A stretch of 64,000 nt of DNA from Gammaproteobacteria bacterium (GCA_018824085.1 JAHJHI010000040.1:124001-188000); one strand, 5' to 3'; counted from the stretch's first letter, positions 26,807 through 35,648 are shown. A program made the numbers and translations. Notes: a model not told the origin generated them from the sequence alone.

Positions 26807-26839
26807 AGGCCCCGCCGGCCATGCTGGCGGGGCCTTTTT
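26807..26839 (+). terminator. Rho-independent terminator after the symporter operon
   Basis: AGGCCCCGCC (26807-26816) pairs with GGCGGGGCCT (26826-26835) around a 9-nt loop and is followed by a run of five T residues. It lies 60 bp after the symporter stop and separates it from the sensor operon that begins at 26900. Confidence 0.9.
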
Positions 26840-26899
26840 CCTGACATGCCGGCAAACATGCGGTAGCGTTGCCGGCGCACCTTCGCGCAGGAGCTGAAC

Positions 26900-27253
26900 A
26901 TGGTTTTCGACATCAGCGTCGCAACGACGTGGATACTTTTCATCGCCCTGTTTCCGATCGCCTTCTTCTGGCTCAGGCGCGCCTGGCGCATCCTGGTCAG
27001 GCGGGATTTCTCCGAAGTGGCGCTCAAGCGTGGCGAACCGCCGGCCGACCCGGAACGCTGGGCGCCGCATGAACTCATCATCAACGGCGTTGCGGGGGCA
27101 GTCGTGGTGTGCGTCATCGTCGGCGTGGTCGCCGGCTGGATGCGCTACGAGCAGTGGTCGGCCGTCGCCGGCAGCACCATCTGGTGCAAGTTCTTCGCGA
27201 GCTTTGCACTGAGCCGCCATGCGCACCTGCGCAGCGGCAAGAAACCCGCTTGA
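26900..27253 (+). CDS. Two-TM membrane protein of unknown function
   Basis: A 117-residue protein with an N-terminal hydrophobic helix (about 8-25, TTWILFIALFPIAFFWL), a basic cytoplasmic-type segment (RRAWRILVRRDFSEVALKRGE), and a second helix (about 62-82, GVAGAVVVCVIVGVVAG). I do not recognise a named family. An AGGAGC site precedes the ATG. Its position, after the symporter terminator and 13 bp before another small membrane protein gene leading into the sensor kinase, suggests it is the first gene of the sensor operon. Confidence 0.7.
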   Translation: MVFDISVATTWILFIALFPIAFFWLRRAWRILVRRDFSEVALKRGEPPADPERWAPHELIINGVAGAVVVCVIVGVVAGWMRYEQWSAVAGSTIWCKFFASFALSRHAHLRSGKKPA

Positions 27254-27266
27254 ACGGGCGCCGTCG

Positions 27267-27464
27267 ATGACGGCACATCTTCACCACCAGCGACTGGCGG
27301 CCCTGTTTGCCGCCGCGCTGCTGCTGTTCAACTTTCCGCTGCTCGCGCTGTGGGACCGCGAACTCACGGTGTTCGGCGTGCCGCTGTTCCCGGCAGCGCT
27401 GTTCTTCGTGTGGGGCGTGCTGATCGCCCTGCTCGCGTGGTCCATGGAGCGCACGCAGCGCTGA
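27267..27464 (+). CDS. Small two-TM membrane protein upstream of the sensor kinase
   Basis: A 65-residue protein with two hydrophobic helices (about 9-27, LAALFAAALLLFNFPLLALW; and about 34-59, FGVPLFPAALFFVWGVLIAL). The ATG at 27267 was used; the longer frame runs into the preceding gene. It ends 6 bp before the symporter-like kinase gene. Small proteins of this sort accompany many SSS transporters (DUF3311-like), so it may be an accessory subunit of the SSS domain of the kinase. The family assignment is tentative. Confidence 0.65.
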   Translation: MTAHLHHQRLAALFAAALLLFNFPLLALWDRELTVFGVPLFPAALFFVWGVLIALLAWSMERTQR

Positions 27465-27470
27465 CCTCAA

Positions 27471-30239
27471 ATGCTATCGGCCCCGCTGCTCGTCGGCGCC
27501 TCGTTCGCCTATCTGCTGATGCTGTTCGCGGTCGCCTGGTATGGCGATCGCCGCGCGCGCCAGGGTCGCTCCATCATCGGCAACGCCTGGGTCTACGCGC
27601 TGTCGATGGCCGTCTACTGCACGGCGTGGACCTACTTCGGCAGCGTGGGACGGGCGTCGACGTCCGGCGTGTGGTTCCTGCCCATCTATCTGGGCCCGAC
27701 GCTGGCGATGATCGTGGCATGGATGGTGGTGCGCAAGATGATCCGCATCACCCGCACCTACCGCCTGACCTCGATCGCCGACTTCATCGCCAGCCGCTAC
27801 GGCAAGAGCCCGACGCTGGCCGGCATGGTGACGCTGATCACCGTCGTCGGCATCGTTCCCTACATCGCACTGCAGCTCAAGGCGGTCGCCAGCGGTTACG
27901 CGGTGCTGACCACGCTGCCCGGCGAGGCGGTCGCCGCAGCGGGCCCCTGGTGGGGCGACAGCACGCTCTACGTCGCGCTGACACTGGCCGGCTTCGCCAT
28001 GGTGTTCGGCACGCGCCATCTCGACACGACGGAACGGCACGAGGGCATGGTGGCCGCGATCGCGTTCGAGTCCGTGGTCAAGCTGGTCGCCTTCCTGTCG
28101 GTCGGCCTGTTCGTCAGCTATTCGATGTTCGATGGCCTGGGCGACCTGTTCGCACGCGCGCTCGCCCATCCGGAGCTGCGGCCGCTGCTCGCGCTGGAAC
28201 AGGGCCGGCCGTTCACCTATGAACAGTGGTTCGCGCTGACGGTGCTGTCGATGATGTCGGTGCTCTTCCTGCCGCGCCAGTTCCAGGTGATGGTGGTCGA
28301 GAACGTCGACGAGCGGCACCTGCGCCGCGCAGCCTGGGTGTTTCCGCTCTACCTGCTGCTGATCAACCTGTTCGTGCTGCCGATCGCGCTCGGCGGATTG
28401 CTCCACTTCGGGCCCGGCAACACCGACGCAGAAGCATTCGTGCTGTCGCTGCCGCTCGCCAACGGCCAGCCGGCGCTCGCGCTGTTCGCATTCATCGGCG
28501 GGCTGTCGGCGGCAACCGGCATGGTCATCGTTGAAACCATCGCCGTGTCGACGATGGTCTGCAACGATCTGGTCATGCCGCTGCTGCTTCGCACGCGGCG
28601 CTTCGGCGCGCGCGCCGGCGGCGATCTGACGCGGCTGCTGCTGCTGATCCGGCGCACCGCCATCGTCGGCATCATGTTTCTCGGCTATGCGTACTTCCAC
28701 ATCGCCGGCGAAGCCTACGCACTGGTCAGCATCGGCCTGATCAGCTTCGCGGCGATCACGCAGTTCGCGCCGGCCGCCCTCGGCGGCATGTACTGGAAGG
28801 GCGGCACGCGCGAAGGCGCGATGGCCGGGCTGGCCGCCGGCTTCGCGCTGTGGGCGTGGACGCTGATGCTGCCGTCGATCGCCAAGTCCGGCTGGATGGA
28901 CACCGGTTTCATCACGCATGGTCCGTGGGGCACCACCTTGCTGCGGCCGGAACAGCTGTTCGGCCTGACCGGGCTGGACAACCTGACGCACTCGCTGTTC
29001 TGGAGCCTGCTGGCGAACATCACCGCCTACGTGGCCATTTCACTGTGGCGCACGCCGTCGGCGCGCGAAATCAGCCAGGCGCTGCTGTTCGTCGACGTGT
29101 TCGAACGCACCGCGAGCAGCGGCCCTGTGTTCTGGCGCGGCCGCGCCCAGGTGTCGGACCTGCAGCCGCTGATCGCGCGCTTTCTCGGCGAGGCGCGCTC
29201 GCAATCGCTGTTCGAGGCCTACGCGCGCGATGCGGGCGTCGCGCGGATCGACCAGATAAAGCCTGACGCGCAGCTGGTGCAGTTCGCCGAAACGCAGCTT
29301 GCCGGCGCCATCGGCAGCGCGTCGGCGCGCGTCATGGTGGCGTCCGTCGTGGAAGAGGAAGCGCTCGGCCTGGACGACGTCATGCGCATACTCGAAGAGG
29401 CATCGCAGCTGCGCGCCTACTCGCACGCGCTGGAAGACAAGTCGCGCTCGCTCGAACGCGCCACCGCCGAGCTGCGCGCCGCCAACGACCAGCTCAAGAG
29501 CCTGGACCGCCTGAAGGACGACTTCATGTCCTCGGTCACGCACGAACTGCGTACGCCGCTCACGTCGATCCGCGCGCTGTCCGAGCTGATGGTCGACGAC
29601 CCGAAGATGGACGGCCAACAGCGCCAGCACTTCCTCGGCATCATCGTCAGCGAGACCGAACGCCTGAGCCGGCTCGTGAATCAGGTGCTGGACATGGCGA
29701 AGATAGAGTCCGGCCAGGCCGAATGGCATAACAGCGAGGTCGATCTGCGCGCCCTCATCGTGAAGGCGCTCGACACCACGCGGGAAATGTTCCGCGAACG
29801 CGGCGCGCGCGTCGAACTGCACGCGCCGGAACACTTGCCGGCGCTGCGCGCCGACCCGGACCGGCTCACCCAGGTCATGCTCAACCTGCTGGCAAACGCC
29901 GGCAAGTTCGTGCCGCGCGGCACCGGTCATGTCGAGGTGCGCGTGCGCAGCGACGCGCGCGGCGTCACCGTCGATGTGCATGACAATGGGCCGGGCGTGC
30001 CGGCGGAGGAACGCGCCCTCGTTTTCGAGCGCTTCCGTCAGGGCGGGCACGGCGTGAACCGCCCGGCCGGCACCGGTCTGGGCCTGCCGATCAGCCGCCA
30101 GATCATCGAGCACTTCGGCGGCCGCATGTGGCTGGAACCTGATCCAGGGCAAGGCGCATGCTTCAGCTTTAATCTACCGTGGAACACACAGAAAAATCCG
30201 CCGGCCCCGGCCGAAGCAGGAGGAGGAGACACCCCGTGA
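27471..30239 (+). CDS. Hybrid SSS-transporter / sensor histidine kinase (CbrA-like)
   Basis: A 922-residue protein. Residues 1 to about 500 are a sodium:solute symporter domain with about 13 helices. A linker follows with a coiled coil (ALEDKSRSLERATAELRAAN, about 645-675). The kinase core has the H-box SSVTHELRTPLTSIR with phosphorylatable His at 691, an N-box MLNLLANAGKFVP, a G1 box VHDNGPGVP and a G2 box GTGLGLPISRQII. CbrA, PutP-like and related kinases use the transporter domain to sense or move a solute and signal to a partner regulator. Its stop overlaps the response-regulator GTG start by 4 nt, so the two are a cognate pair. Confidence 0.92.
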   Translation: MLSAPLLVGASFAYLLMLFAVAWYGDRRARQGRSIIGNAWVYALSMAVYCTAWTYFGSVGRASTSGVWFLPIYLGPTLAMIVAWMVVRKMIRITRTYRLTSIADFIASRYGKSPTLAGMVTLITVVGIVPYIALQLKAVASGYAVLTTLPGEAVAAAGPWWGDSTLYVALTLAGFAMVFGTRHLDTTERHEGMVAAIAFESVVKLVAFLSVGLFVSYSMFDGLGDLFARALAHPELRPLLALEQGRPFTYEQWFALTVLSMMSVLFLPRQFQVMVVENVDERHLRRAAWVFPLYLLLINLFVLPIALGGLLHFGPGNTDAEAFVLSLPLANGQPALALFAFIGGLSAATGMVIVETIAVSTMVCNDLVMPLLLRTRRFGARAGGDLTRLLLLIRRTAIVGIMFLGYAYFHIAGEAYALVSIGLISFAAITQFAPAALGGMYWKGGTREGAMAGLAAGFALWAWTLMLPSIAKSGWMDTGFITHGPWGTTLLRPEQLFGLTGLDNLTHSLFWSLLANITAYVAISLWRTPSAREISQALLFVDVFERTASSGPVFWRGRAQVSDLQPLIARFLGEARSQSLFEAYARDAGVARIDQIKPDAQLVQFAETQLAGAIGSASARVMVASVVEEEALGLDDVMRILEEASQLRAYSHALEDKSRSLERATAELRAANDQLKSLDRLKDDFMSSVTHELRTPLTSIRALSELMVDDPKMDGQQRQHFLGIIVSETERLSRLVNQVLDMAKIESGQAEWHNSEVDLRALIVKALDTTREMFRERGARVELHAPEHLPALRADPDRLTQVMLNLLANAGKFVPRGTGHVEVRVRSDARGVTVDVHDNGPGVPAEERALVFERFRQGGHGVNRPAGTGLGLPISRQIIEHFGGRMWLEPDPGQGACFSFNLPWNTQKNPPAPAEAGGGDTP

Positions 30240-30610
30240 CGTACAAGATACTGATCGCCGATGACGAGCCGAACATCCTGATTTCACTCGAATTTCTGAT
30301 GAAGCGCGAAGGGTTCGACGTCCACATCGCGCGCGACGGCATCGAAGCGCTGGACGCCATCACCGGACAGCGGCCCGACCTCGTGCTGCTCGACGTGATG
30401 ATGCCGGGCAAGACCGGTTTCGAGGTCTGCCAGGAGGTGCGCGCGCAGGACGCGCTGAAGGACGTGCGCATCCTGATGCTGACGGCCAAAGGACGCGACA
30501 CCGACATCGCGAAGGGGCTTGCGCTCGGTGCCGACGCCTACATGACCAAGCCCTTCTCCACGCGCGAACTGGTGCAGAAGGTGCGCGCCATGCTGGAGCC
30601 GGCCGCTTGA
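30236..30610 (+). CDS. Single-domain response regulator (CheY-like)
   Basis: A 124-residue receiver domain with no output domain. The start is a GTG overlapping the kinase stop, preceded by AGGAGGAGGAG. Conserved residues: acidic pair D9-D10, phospho-acceptor D53 (LVLLDVMMPG), T83 (MLTAKG) and K105 (MTKPFS). With no DNA-binding domain it must act by protein contact. The neighbouring pseudokinase-exonuclease, whose TTG start overlaps this stop (TTGA), is the natural candidate partner. Confidence 0.93.
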   Translation: MTYKILIADDEPNILISLEFLMKREGFDVHIARDGIEALDAITGQRPDLVLLDVMMPGKTGFEVCQEVRAQDALKDVRILMLTAKGRDTDIAKGLALGADAYMTKPFSTRELVQKVRAMLEPAA

Positions 30611-32811
30611 ATCCGCGCCTGCGCCCGGACCGCCGCGTGCTGCTCGGGCTCGCGGCGCTGGCGCTGCTGATGGCGGCCTGGGCACTGGTCACCGGCGCGC
30701 TCGTGATGTCGTCGCTGGAGCCGGCCGAGCGCGCCGCCGTGGAGGCGCTGCTCGGCGCGCGGCTGCCGGTCGCCGGCATGACACTGGTGTTCGCGCTGCT
30801 GATCGCGCTGGTGGCGTTCAACGCGCTGTACCGCCACTTCATCGTCGCACCGGCGCGCCTGCTGGAAGAGGCGCGCATCCAGCTCGGCACCGACACCGAG
30901 CGCCCGCTGACCGTCCAGGGCTCGCCGGAGAACCGGGCGCTGGCCGACGTCATCACCGGCTTCGTCGAACAGCGCGCGCGCCTGCGCGCCGACATCGCGC
31001 AGCAGGTGGCGCTGGCCAGCCGCAACATCGAACAGGAGCGCAGCCGGCTCGCCGCGCTCATGTCCGAACTCACGCAAAGCGTCGTGGTGTGCAATCTCGA
31101 CGGCCGCGTGCTGCTCTACAACAACCGCGCGCGCCTGCAGTTCCGCGCGCTGTCCGACGCGCCCGCGGTGGCCTCCGGCGCCGAACTGATCGGGCTCGGC
31201 CGCTCCATCTACACGGTGTTCGACCGCAAGCTGGTGGCGCACGCGCTGGAAAACATCCGCCAGCGCATGCAGCGCGGCGTGTCCAGCCCGTCCGCACAGT
31301 TCGTCACCACGACGCGCGCCGGCCAGCTGCTGCGCGCGCAGATGACGCCGGTGCGCGGCGTGGCCGCCGGCACGGCCGACAACGACCCGGACGCCGGGGC
31401 CGGCAGCATCAGCGGCTTCGTGCTGATGCTGGACAACATCACGCGCGACTTCGAGGAGGAGTCCGCGCGCGACAAGCTGCTGCTGCGCCTGACCGAAGGC
31501 AGCCGCGCGTCGCTGGCGAACATGCAGGCGGCGATCGACATGCTGGCCTACCCGGACATCGAGGCCGCGATGCGCGAGCGCTTCCACGGCGTCATCCGCG
31601 ACGAGGTCGTCGCCCTGAGCAAGCGCGTGTGCGACACCGCGCAGGACGCAACCCGCGGGCTCAAGGCGCGCTGGCCGCTGGAGGACATGCTGGGCGCCGA
31701 CCTGGTATCCGCCGCGCTGCGCCGCATCGAGGCGCTCGGCACGCCACGCGCGCACGCGGACGAGGTGGACGCCTCGCTGTGGCTCAAGGTGGACAGCTTT
31801 TCACTGCTGCAGGCACTGACCTGCCTCGCCGCCCGCCTGGCCGACGAATACGACATCCGTTCGGTGCAGATCCGCCTCGGTCCGGCACCGCAGGGCACGC
31901 GCGCCCATCTCGACCTGATCTGGCAAGGCCAGACGATGAGCACGGAAACGGTCATGAACTGGCAGATGGACGCGATGCAGATCGGTGCCGAGCGCTCGCC
32001 GCTGTCGGTGCGCGACGTGGTCGAGCGGCACGGCGGCGAATTCTGGCTGGAGCGCGAACGCGTGCGCCATCGCGCCTTCTTCCGCTTCCTGCTGCCGCTG
32101 GCAAGCGAACGCGAACAGCTCGACAGCGCCACCTTCGTGCCGCAGGGCAGCCGCCCGGAGTACTACGACTTCGACCTGTTCCAGACCACCGAATCGAGCC
32201 GCGGACTGGCCGACCGGCGCCTGACCGAACTGGCCTACACGGTGTTCGACACCGAAACCACCGGCCTCAATCCGGCCGAGGGCGACGAGATCATCCAGAT
32301 CGGCGCCGCGCGCATCGTCAATGGCAAGCTGCTGCGCCAGGAAAGTTTCGAACAGCTGGTCGACCCGCAGCGCTCGATTCCGGCGGCGTCCATTCCGATC
32401 CACGGCATCACGCCGGACCAGGTGCGCGGACAGCCGACGATAGACACCGTGCTGCCGGCCTTTCACGCATTCGCACAGGACACCGTGCTGGTCGCGCACA
32501 ACGCGGCGTTCGACATGCGCTTCCTGCAGCTCAAGGAGAAGCGCACCGGCATCCGCTTCGAACAGCCGGTGCTCGACACGCTGCTGCTGTCCGCGCTGGT
32601 ACACCCCAATCAGGAATCGCACCGACTGGAGGCGATCGCCGAACGGTTCAACGTGCCGGTCATCGGCCGTCACACCGCGCTCGGCGACGCCATCGTCACC
32701 GCCGACGTCTTCCTCAAGCTCATTCCGCTGCTGGCCGAACGCGGCATCCACACACTGGGCGAGGCGCGCGAAGCGGCGCAGCAGACCTACTACGCGCGCA
32801 TCCGGTACTGA
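30607..32811 (+). CDS. Membrane pseudo-histidine kinase fused to a DEDDh 3'-5' exonuclease (DnaQ-like)
   Basis: A 734-residue fusion. Two N-terminal helices (about 11-35 and 50-75) flank a short periplasmic loop; a HAMP-like linker and a PAS domain follow (about 140-280, VVVCNLDGRVLLYNNRARLQ). Next is a kinase-like region where the H-box position reads GSRASLANMQAAID (near 299) with no His, and an ATPase-like end with HGGEFWLER (His 475) but no glycine boxes. The C-terminal exonuclease has D548 and E550 (VFDTETTGL), D636 (HNAAFD), H689 and D694 (RHTALGD), a complete DEDDh set. The start is TTG, overlapping the response regulator stop. Confidence 0.88.
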   Translation: MNPRLRPDRRVLLGLAALALLMAAWALVTGALVMSSLEPAERAAVEALLGARLPVAGMTLVFALLIALVAFNALYRHFIVAPARLLEEARIQLGTDTERPLTVQGSPENRALADVITGFVEQRARLRADIAQQVALASRNIEQERSRLAALMSELTQSVVVCNLDGRVLLYNNRARLQFRALSDAPAVASGAELIGLGRSIYTVFDRKLVAHALENIRQRMQRGVSSPSAQFVTTTRAGQLLRAQMTPVRGVAAGTADNDPDAGAGSISGFVLMLDNITRDFEEESARDKLLLRLTEGSRASLANMQAAIDMLAYPDIEAAMRERFHGVIRDEVVALSKRVCDTAQDATRGLKARWPLEDMLGADLVSAALRRIEALGTPRAHADEVDASLWLKVDSFSLLQALTCLAARLADEYDIRSVQIRLGPAPQGTRAHLDLIWQGQTMSTETVMNWQMDAMQIGAERSPLSVRDVVERHGGEFWLERERVRHRAFFRFLLPLASEREQLDSATFVPQGSRPEYYDFDLFQTTESSRGLADRRLTELAYTVFDTETTGLNPAEGDEIIQIGAARIVNGKLLRQESFEQLVDPQRSIPAASIPIHGITPDQVRGQPTIDTVLPAFHAFAQDTVLVAHNAAFDMRFLQLKEKRTGIRFEQPVLDTLLLSALVHPNQESHRLEAIAERFNVPVIGRHTALGDAIVTADVFLKLIPLLAERGIHTLGEAREAAQQTYYARIRY

Positions 32812-32817
32812 CGCCGC

Positions 32818-33591
32818 TCACAGCGGCGTGACGGCGTCACCCGGGCGGATTTCCCCGTCTTCGAGCAGCTGCAGATAGACGCCCAGTTCCCGGTGGCCGT
32901 AGCGCTCCATCATCGTCTGCGGAAGCGCGAGATCGCGTTTCGCGGTGACCGGATTGACGTTGGTCGCAGCGCAGCGCGGCGTGCGCATGACGACGCGCGC
33001 ACGCACGCACCCGATGCGCACGTCGCGGTCGAGCCACGAGGCCTCTTCCCAGGGCACCACGCCATCGATGTAGATGTTCGCGCGAAAGCGCAGCGGGTCG
33101 ATGTCCACGCCCCACGTGGCGCCAATCTCGCGCACCGTGGCCAGATTGATCAGCGACACGGCATTCATCATCGCGTGCGACAGCACGCTGACATCGGTGA
33201 AGCGGAATCCTTCGCCGGCGACGAAGCGCGGCGGCCCCTCGAAGCGGGCACCGACGTGGCGTGCGATGAAGCTTTCCAGCTCGGCGCGGCCCTGCGCGTC
33301 ATCGACGTCGATGCGCAGCGTCCGGCCGTCCGGCGCGCTCACGTGCAGGCAACCCGTTTCATCGTCGAAGCGGGTGGCCAGCGACGCGAGCGCGGCGTGG
33401 TCCATCAGCGCGATGAAGTCGGTTTTCGGGCGCGGGCGATAGGCGGCGGTGTCGAAGGTCCAGCTGCCATTGGTCAGCGCATACGCGCGGTCCACCGGAA
33501 AGCCCTCACCGGCGCGCAGCGCGACCTGCGCCAGCGGTTCGGGCGACAGCCCCTTGACCGGGTATCGGTATAGATTCCGTATCGTGCTCAT
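32818..33591 (-). CDS. MOSC-domain protein (mARC/YcbX-like)
   Basis: A 257-residue protein. The second in-frame ATG was used because family similarity starts at MSTIRNLYRYPVKGLSPEPL. An MOSC N-terminal beta-barrel is followed by the MOSC domain with RFRANIYIDG and the molybdenum-cofactor Cys in MRTPRCAATNVNP. Members carry the molybdenum cofactor and reduce N-hydroxylated compounds or transfer sulfur. It lies on the minus strand, convergent with the exonuclease gene and between it and the CBS-DUF294 gene. Confidence 0.85.
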   Translation of the reverse strand: MSTIRNLYRYPVKGLSPEPLAQVALRAGEGFPVDRAYALTNGSWTFDTAAYRPRPKTDFIALMDHAALASLATRFDDETGCLHVSAPDGRTLRIDVDDAQGRAELESFIARHVGARFEGPPRFVAGEGFRFTDVSVLSHAMMNAVSLINLATVREIGATWGVDIDPLRFRANIYIDGVVPWEEASWLDRDVRIGCVRARVVMRTPRCAATNVNPVTAKRDLALPQTMMERYGHRELGVYLQLLEDGEIRPGDAVTPL

Positions 33592-33674
33592 GGCGGCTCC
33601 GCGACTCAGGGACAGGCGCGATGCTGACGCGCCCGCCGGCACGCCGCAATAAGTCGTTTACCGGAGGCGACGCG

Positions 33675-35522
33675 TCAGAATCGTCCTGCCTGGTAGCGCT
33701 GGCCGAGCACGCTCTGCAGCGTCTGCACCACGGTGAAGGCGTCCTTGAGCTGGCTGCGCTCGAAGTTGGACAGTTCGTCCGGGCGCAGGAAGTTGTCGGC
33801 GTCCTGCCCGGCGCCGAGCTGGCGTGCCTGATGCTGGATGCGCAGCGCGGCGATGAATTCGAGCGCGTCGCGCAGGTCGCGTGCGCTCTGTTCGCTGATC
33901 TCCTTGCTGTCTGCGGCGCTGGCCAGACGGTCGTGCGTGTTCACTGCGTCGTGCCCGCCGGCCAGCGCATAGACGCGCGCCAGGTCGACGATGGGCACGA
34001 TGCCGTTGTGCTTCAGGTCGATGCGGCCGCGGTGCTCGCCCGAACGTATCGTCGACAGCGTGCGGAACAGGCCGAGCGGCGGCTGGTGGCTCAGCGCATT
34101 GCTCACCATGTAGGCGAGGAAGATGCGGTTGTCGCGCGTGCGCGCCAGCACGTCGCGCCGCAGGTCTTCGAGCAGCGAGGTCTTGCCGTAGATGGCGCGC
34201 AGATCGAAGAACACGCAGGTGAGCATCAACGCCTTGGGTTCGGGCTCCTCAGTCCAGTTGCGGAAGTACTGCGCCCAGCGGCTGCGCGGCTGGCGCCACT
34301 GGTCGGTCATCGCCATCATGTCGCCCGGGCAGTGAATGTAGCCGCAGGCGTCGAGCCCGTCGCAGACGAGTGTGGACAGCGACTTGAAGTACTCGCCGTG
34401 GCGCGCGGCGTCATAGCTGTCGTCGAGGATGAGGCAGTTGTCCTGGTCGGACTTGGCCGTCTGTTCGCTGCGCGCCTGCGAACCGGCGGCCACCCAGACG
34501 TAGTCGATCGGCGCCGGGCCGAAGCGCGCTTCCGCCAGCTGCAGCAGACGGCAGGTGATGGCGTCGGTGATCGCCGTGATGATGTGGCCGGTGCTGTAGG
34601 CGCTGGCGCCCGCCGCCGCGAGGTTCTGCTGCAGCGCGCGCACCCGCGCGGCACCTGCGGCCAGCCCGTCCACCGTGTCCTGCTTGTAGATGTCGCCGGC
34701 CAGATAGACGGCCGACGTGCTGTGCTGTTCCGTCAGGTCGGTGGCGGTGATCATGCCGACGACGGTGTCCCCGTCCATGACCGGCACGTGGTGGATGTTG
34801 TGGCGGGCCATCAGCAGCAGCGCATCGAATGCCGGCTTGCGCACGTCCATCGTCAGCGGCGCGACGGTGGCGATGTCGATGACCGGCCGGCTGATGTCGA
34901 TGCCGCGTGCCAGCGCGCGGTTGCGCAGGTCGCGATCGGTCACCAGCCCGAACAGGCGGCCGCTTTCCACGATGAGCACGGACGACACGCGCTGCTCGCA
35001 CATCTTCTCCGCCGCGTCGCGAATGGACGTGGACGGCGCCAGCGTGATCGGCGCGCGGCGGATCAGCGCGCGCACCGGCATCGTCATCAGGTTCAGGTGC
35101 GGGTCGGTCGTGCGTGCGCCGGCGGCGGCGCGGGTGCCGGCCGGCGTGACGAAGCAGCCGAGTGGCGGGTAGGCCGCGCACAGCGCGTCCACATCCGTGC
35201 TGCCGAAGCGCAGCAGATGCACGTCGTCATCGTCGGCGCGCACGGCCCACGGGTCGAGCGCGCGCGCCGGGCAGCCATAGCCGAACAGTTCGCCGGCGCA
35301 CAGCACCACCGAAGCGCCGCTGTCGGCATCGCGCAGCGACACGCGACCGCTGACGACGAGATACAGCGCGTCGGACGCCACCTGCAGGTCACCGCGCGGT
35401 ACCTGCAGCAGCTGCGCGGCCGCCGCGCAGGCGGCACGCGCTTCGGCGTCGAGCAGCCCGAATGCGCGCTGCGCGGACAGCGCGTCAAGCGTGGCCTGGT
35501 CGATCGGACGGGACGGGGTCAT
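33675..35522 (-). CDS. cNMP-binding / CBS-pair / DUF294 nucleotidyltransferase-like protein
   Basis: A 615-residue cytoplasmic protein. Order: cyclic-nucleotide-binding-like domain (about 15-125), two CBS motifs (about 145-265, with VSSVLIVESGRLFGLVTDRD and HHVPVMDGDTVVGMITATD), DUF294 putative nucleotidyltransferase with AAGSQARSEQ (346-354) and DQDN (359-362), and the DUF294 C-terminal domain. The GS-x-R and DQDN pattern keeps the metal-binding residues of GlnE/GlnD-like nucleotidyltransferases. The start at 35522 follows GGAGACACC. In other proteobacteria this family neighbours VC_2705-type symporters and a DnaQ-like exonuclease, as it does here. Confidence 0.87.
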   Translation of the reverse strand: MTPSRPIDQATLDALSAQRAFGLLDAEARAACAAAAQLLQVPRGDLQVASDALYLVVSGRVSLRDADSGASVVLCAGELFGYGCPARALDPWAVRADDDDVHLLRFGSTDVDALCAAYPPLGCFVTPAGTRAAAGARTTDPHLNLMTMPVRALIRRAPITLAPSTSIRDAAEKMCEQRVSSVLIVESGRLFGLVTDRDLRNRALARGIDISRPVIDIATVAPLTMDVRKPAFDALLLMARHNIHHVPVMDGDTVVGMITATDLTEQHSTSAVYLAGDIYKQDTVDGLAAGAARVRALQQNLAAAGASAYSTGHIITAITDAITCRLLQLAEARFGPAPIDYVWVAAGSQARSEQTAKSDQDNCLILDDSYDAARHGEYFKSLSTLVCDGLDACGYIHCPGDMMAMTDQWRQPRSRWAQYFRNWTEEPEPKALMLTCVFFDLRAIYGKTSLLEDLRRDVLARTRDNRIFLAYMVSNALSHQPPLGLFRTLSTIRSGEHRGRIDLKHNGIVPIVDLARVYALAGGHDAVNTHDRLASAADSKEISEQSARDLRDALEFIAALRIQHQARQLGAGQDADNFLRPDELSNFERSQLKDAFTVVQTLQSVLGQRYQAGRF

Positions 35523-35611
35523 GGTGTCTCCTGGTGCGTGGGAAAGGCGTCCGGCCATGCGGATGATGACGCGTAACAGTGCCGCGGGGCCAGCCCGGGA
35601 TGTCCGGAAAA

Positions 35612-35648
35612 CAATATATTGATGAACATTATATTCATTGATATATTG
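35612..35648. promoter_or_regulatory. Operator of the BigR/SqrR-like repressor
   Basis: CAATATATTGATGAA (35612-35626) and TTCATTGATATATTG (35634-35648) form a 15-bp inverted repeat with two mismatches around CATTATA. The same DNA holds a direct repeat ATATATTGAT at 35614 and 35641, a 27-bp period. It lies 22 bp upstream of the ArsR-family start codon in otherwise GC-rich sequence and probably overlaps its promoter. Confidence 0.75.

Noticed and set aside
24740-27226. 828-codon open frame on the minus strand
   Set aside because: Antisense to the DUF4212 and symporter genes and crosses the terminator at 26807; shadow of GC-biased third positions.
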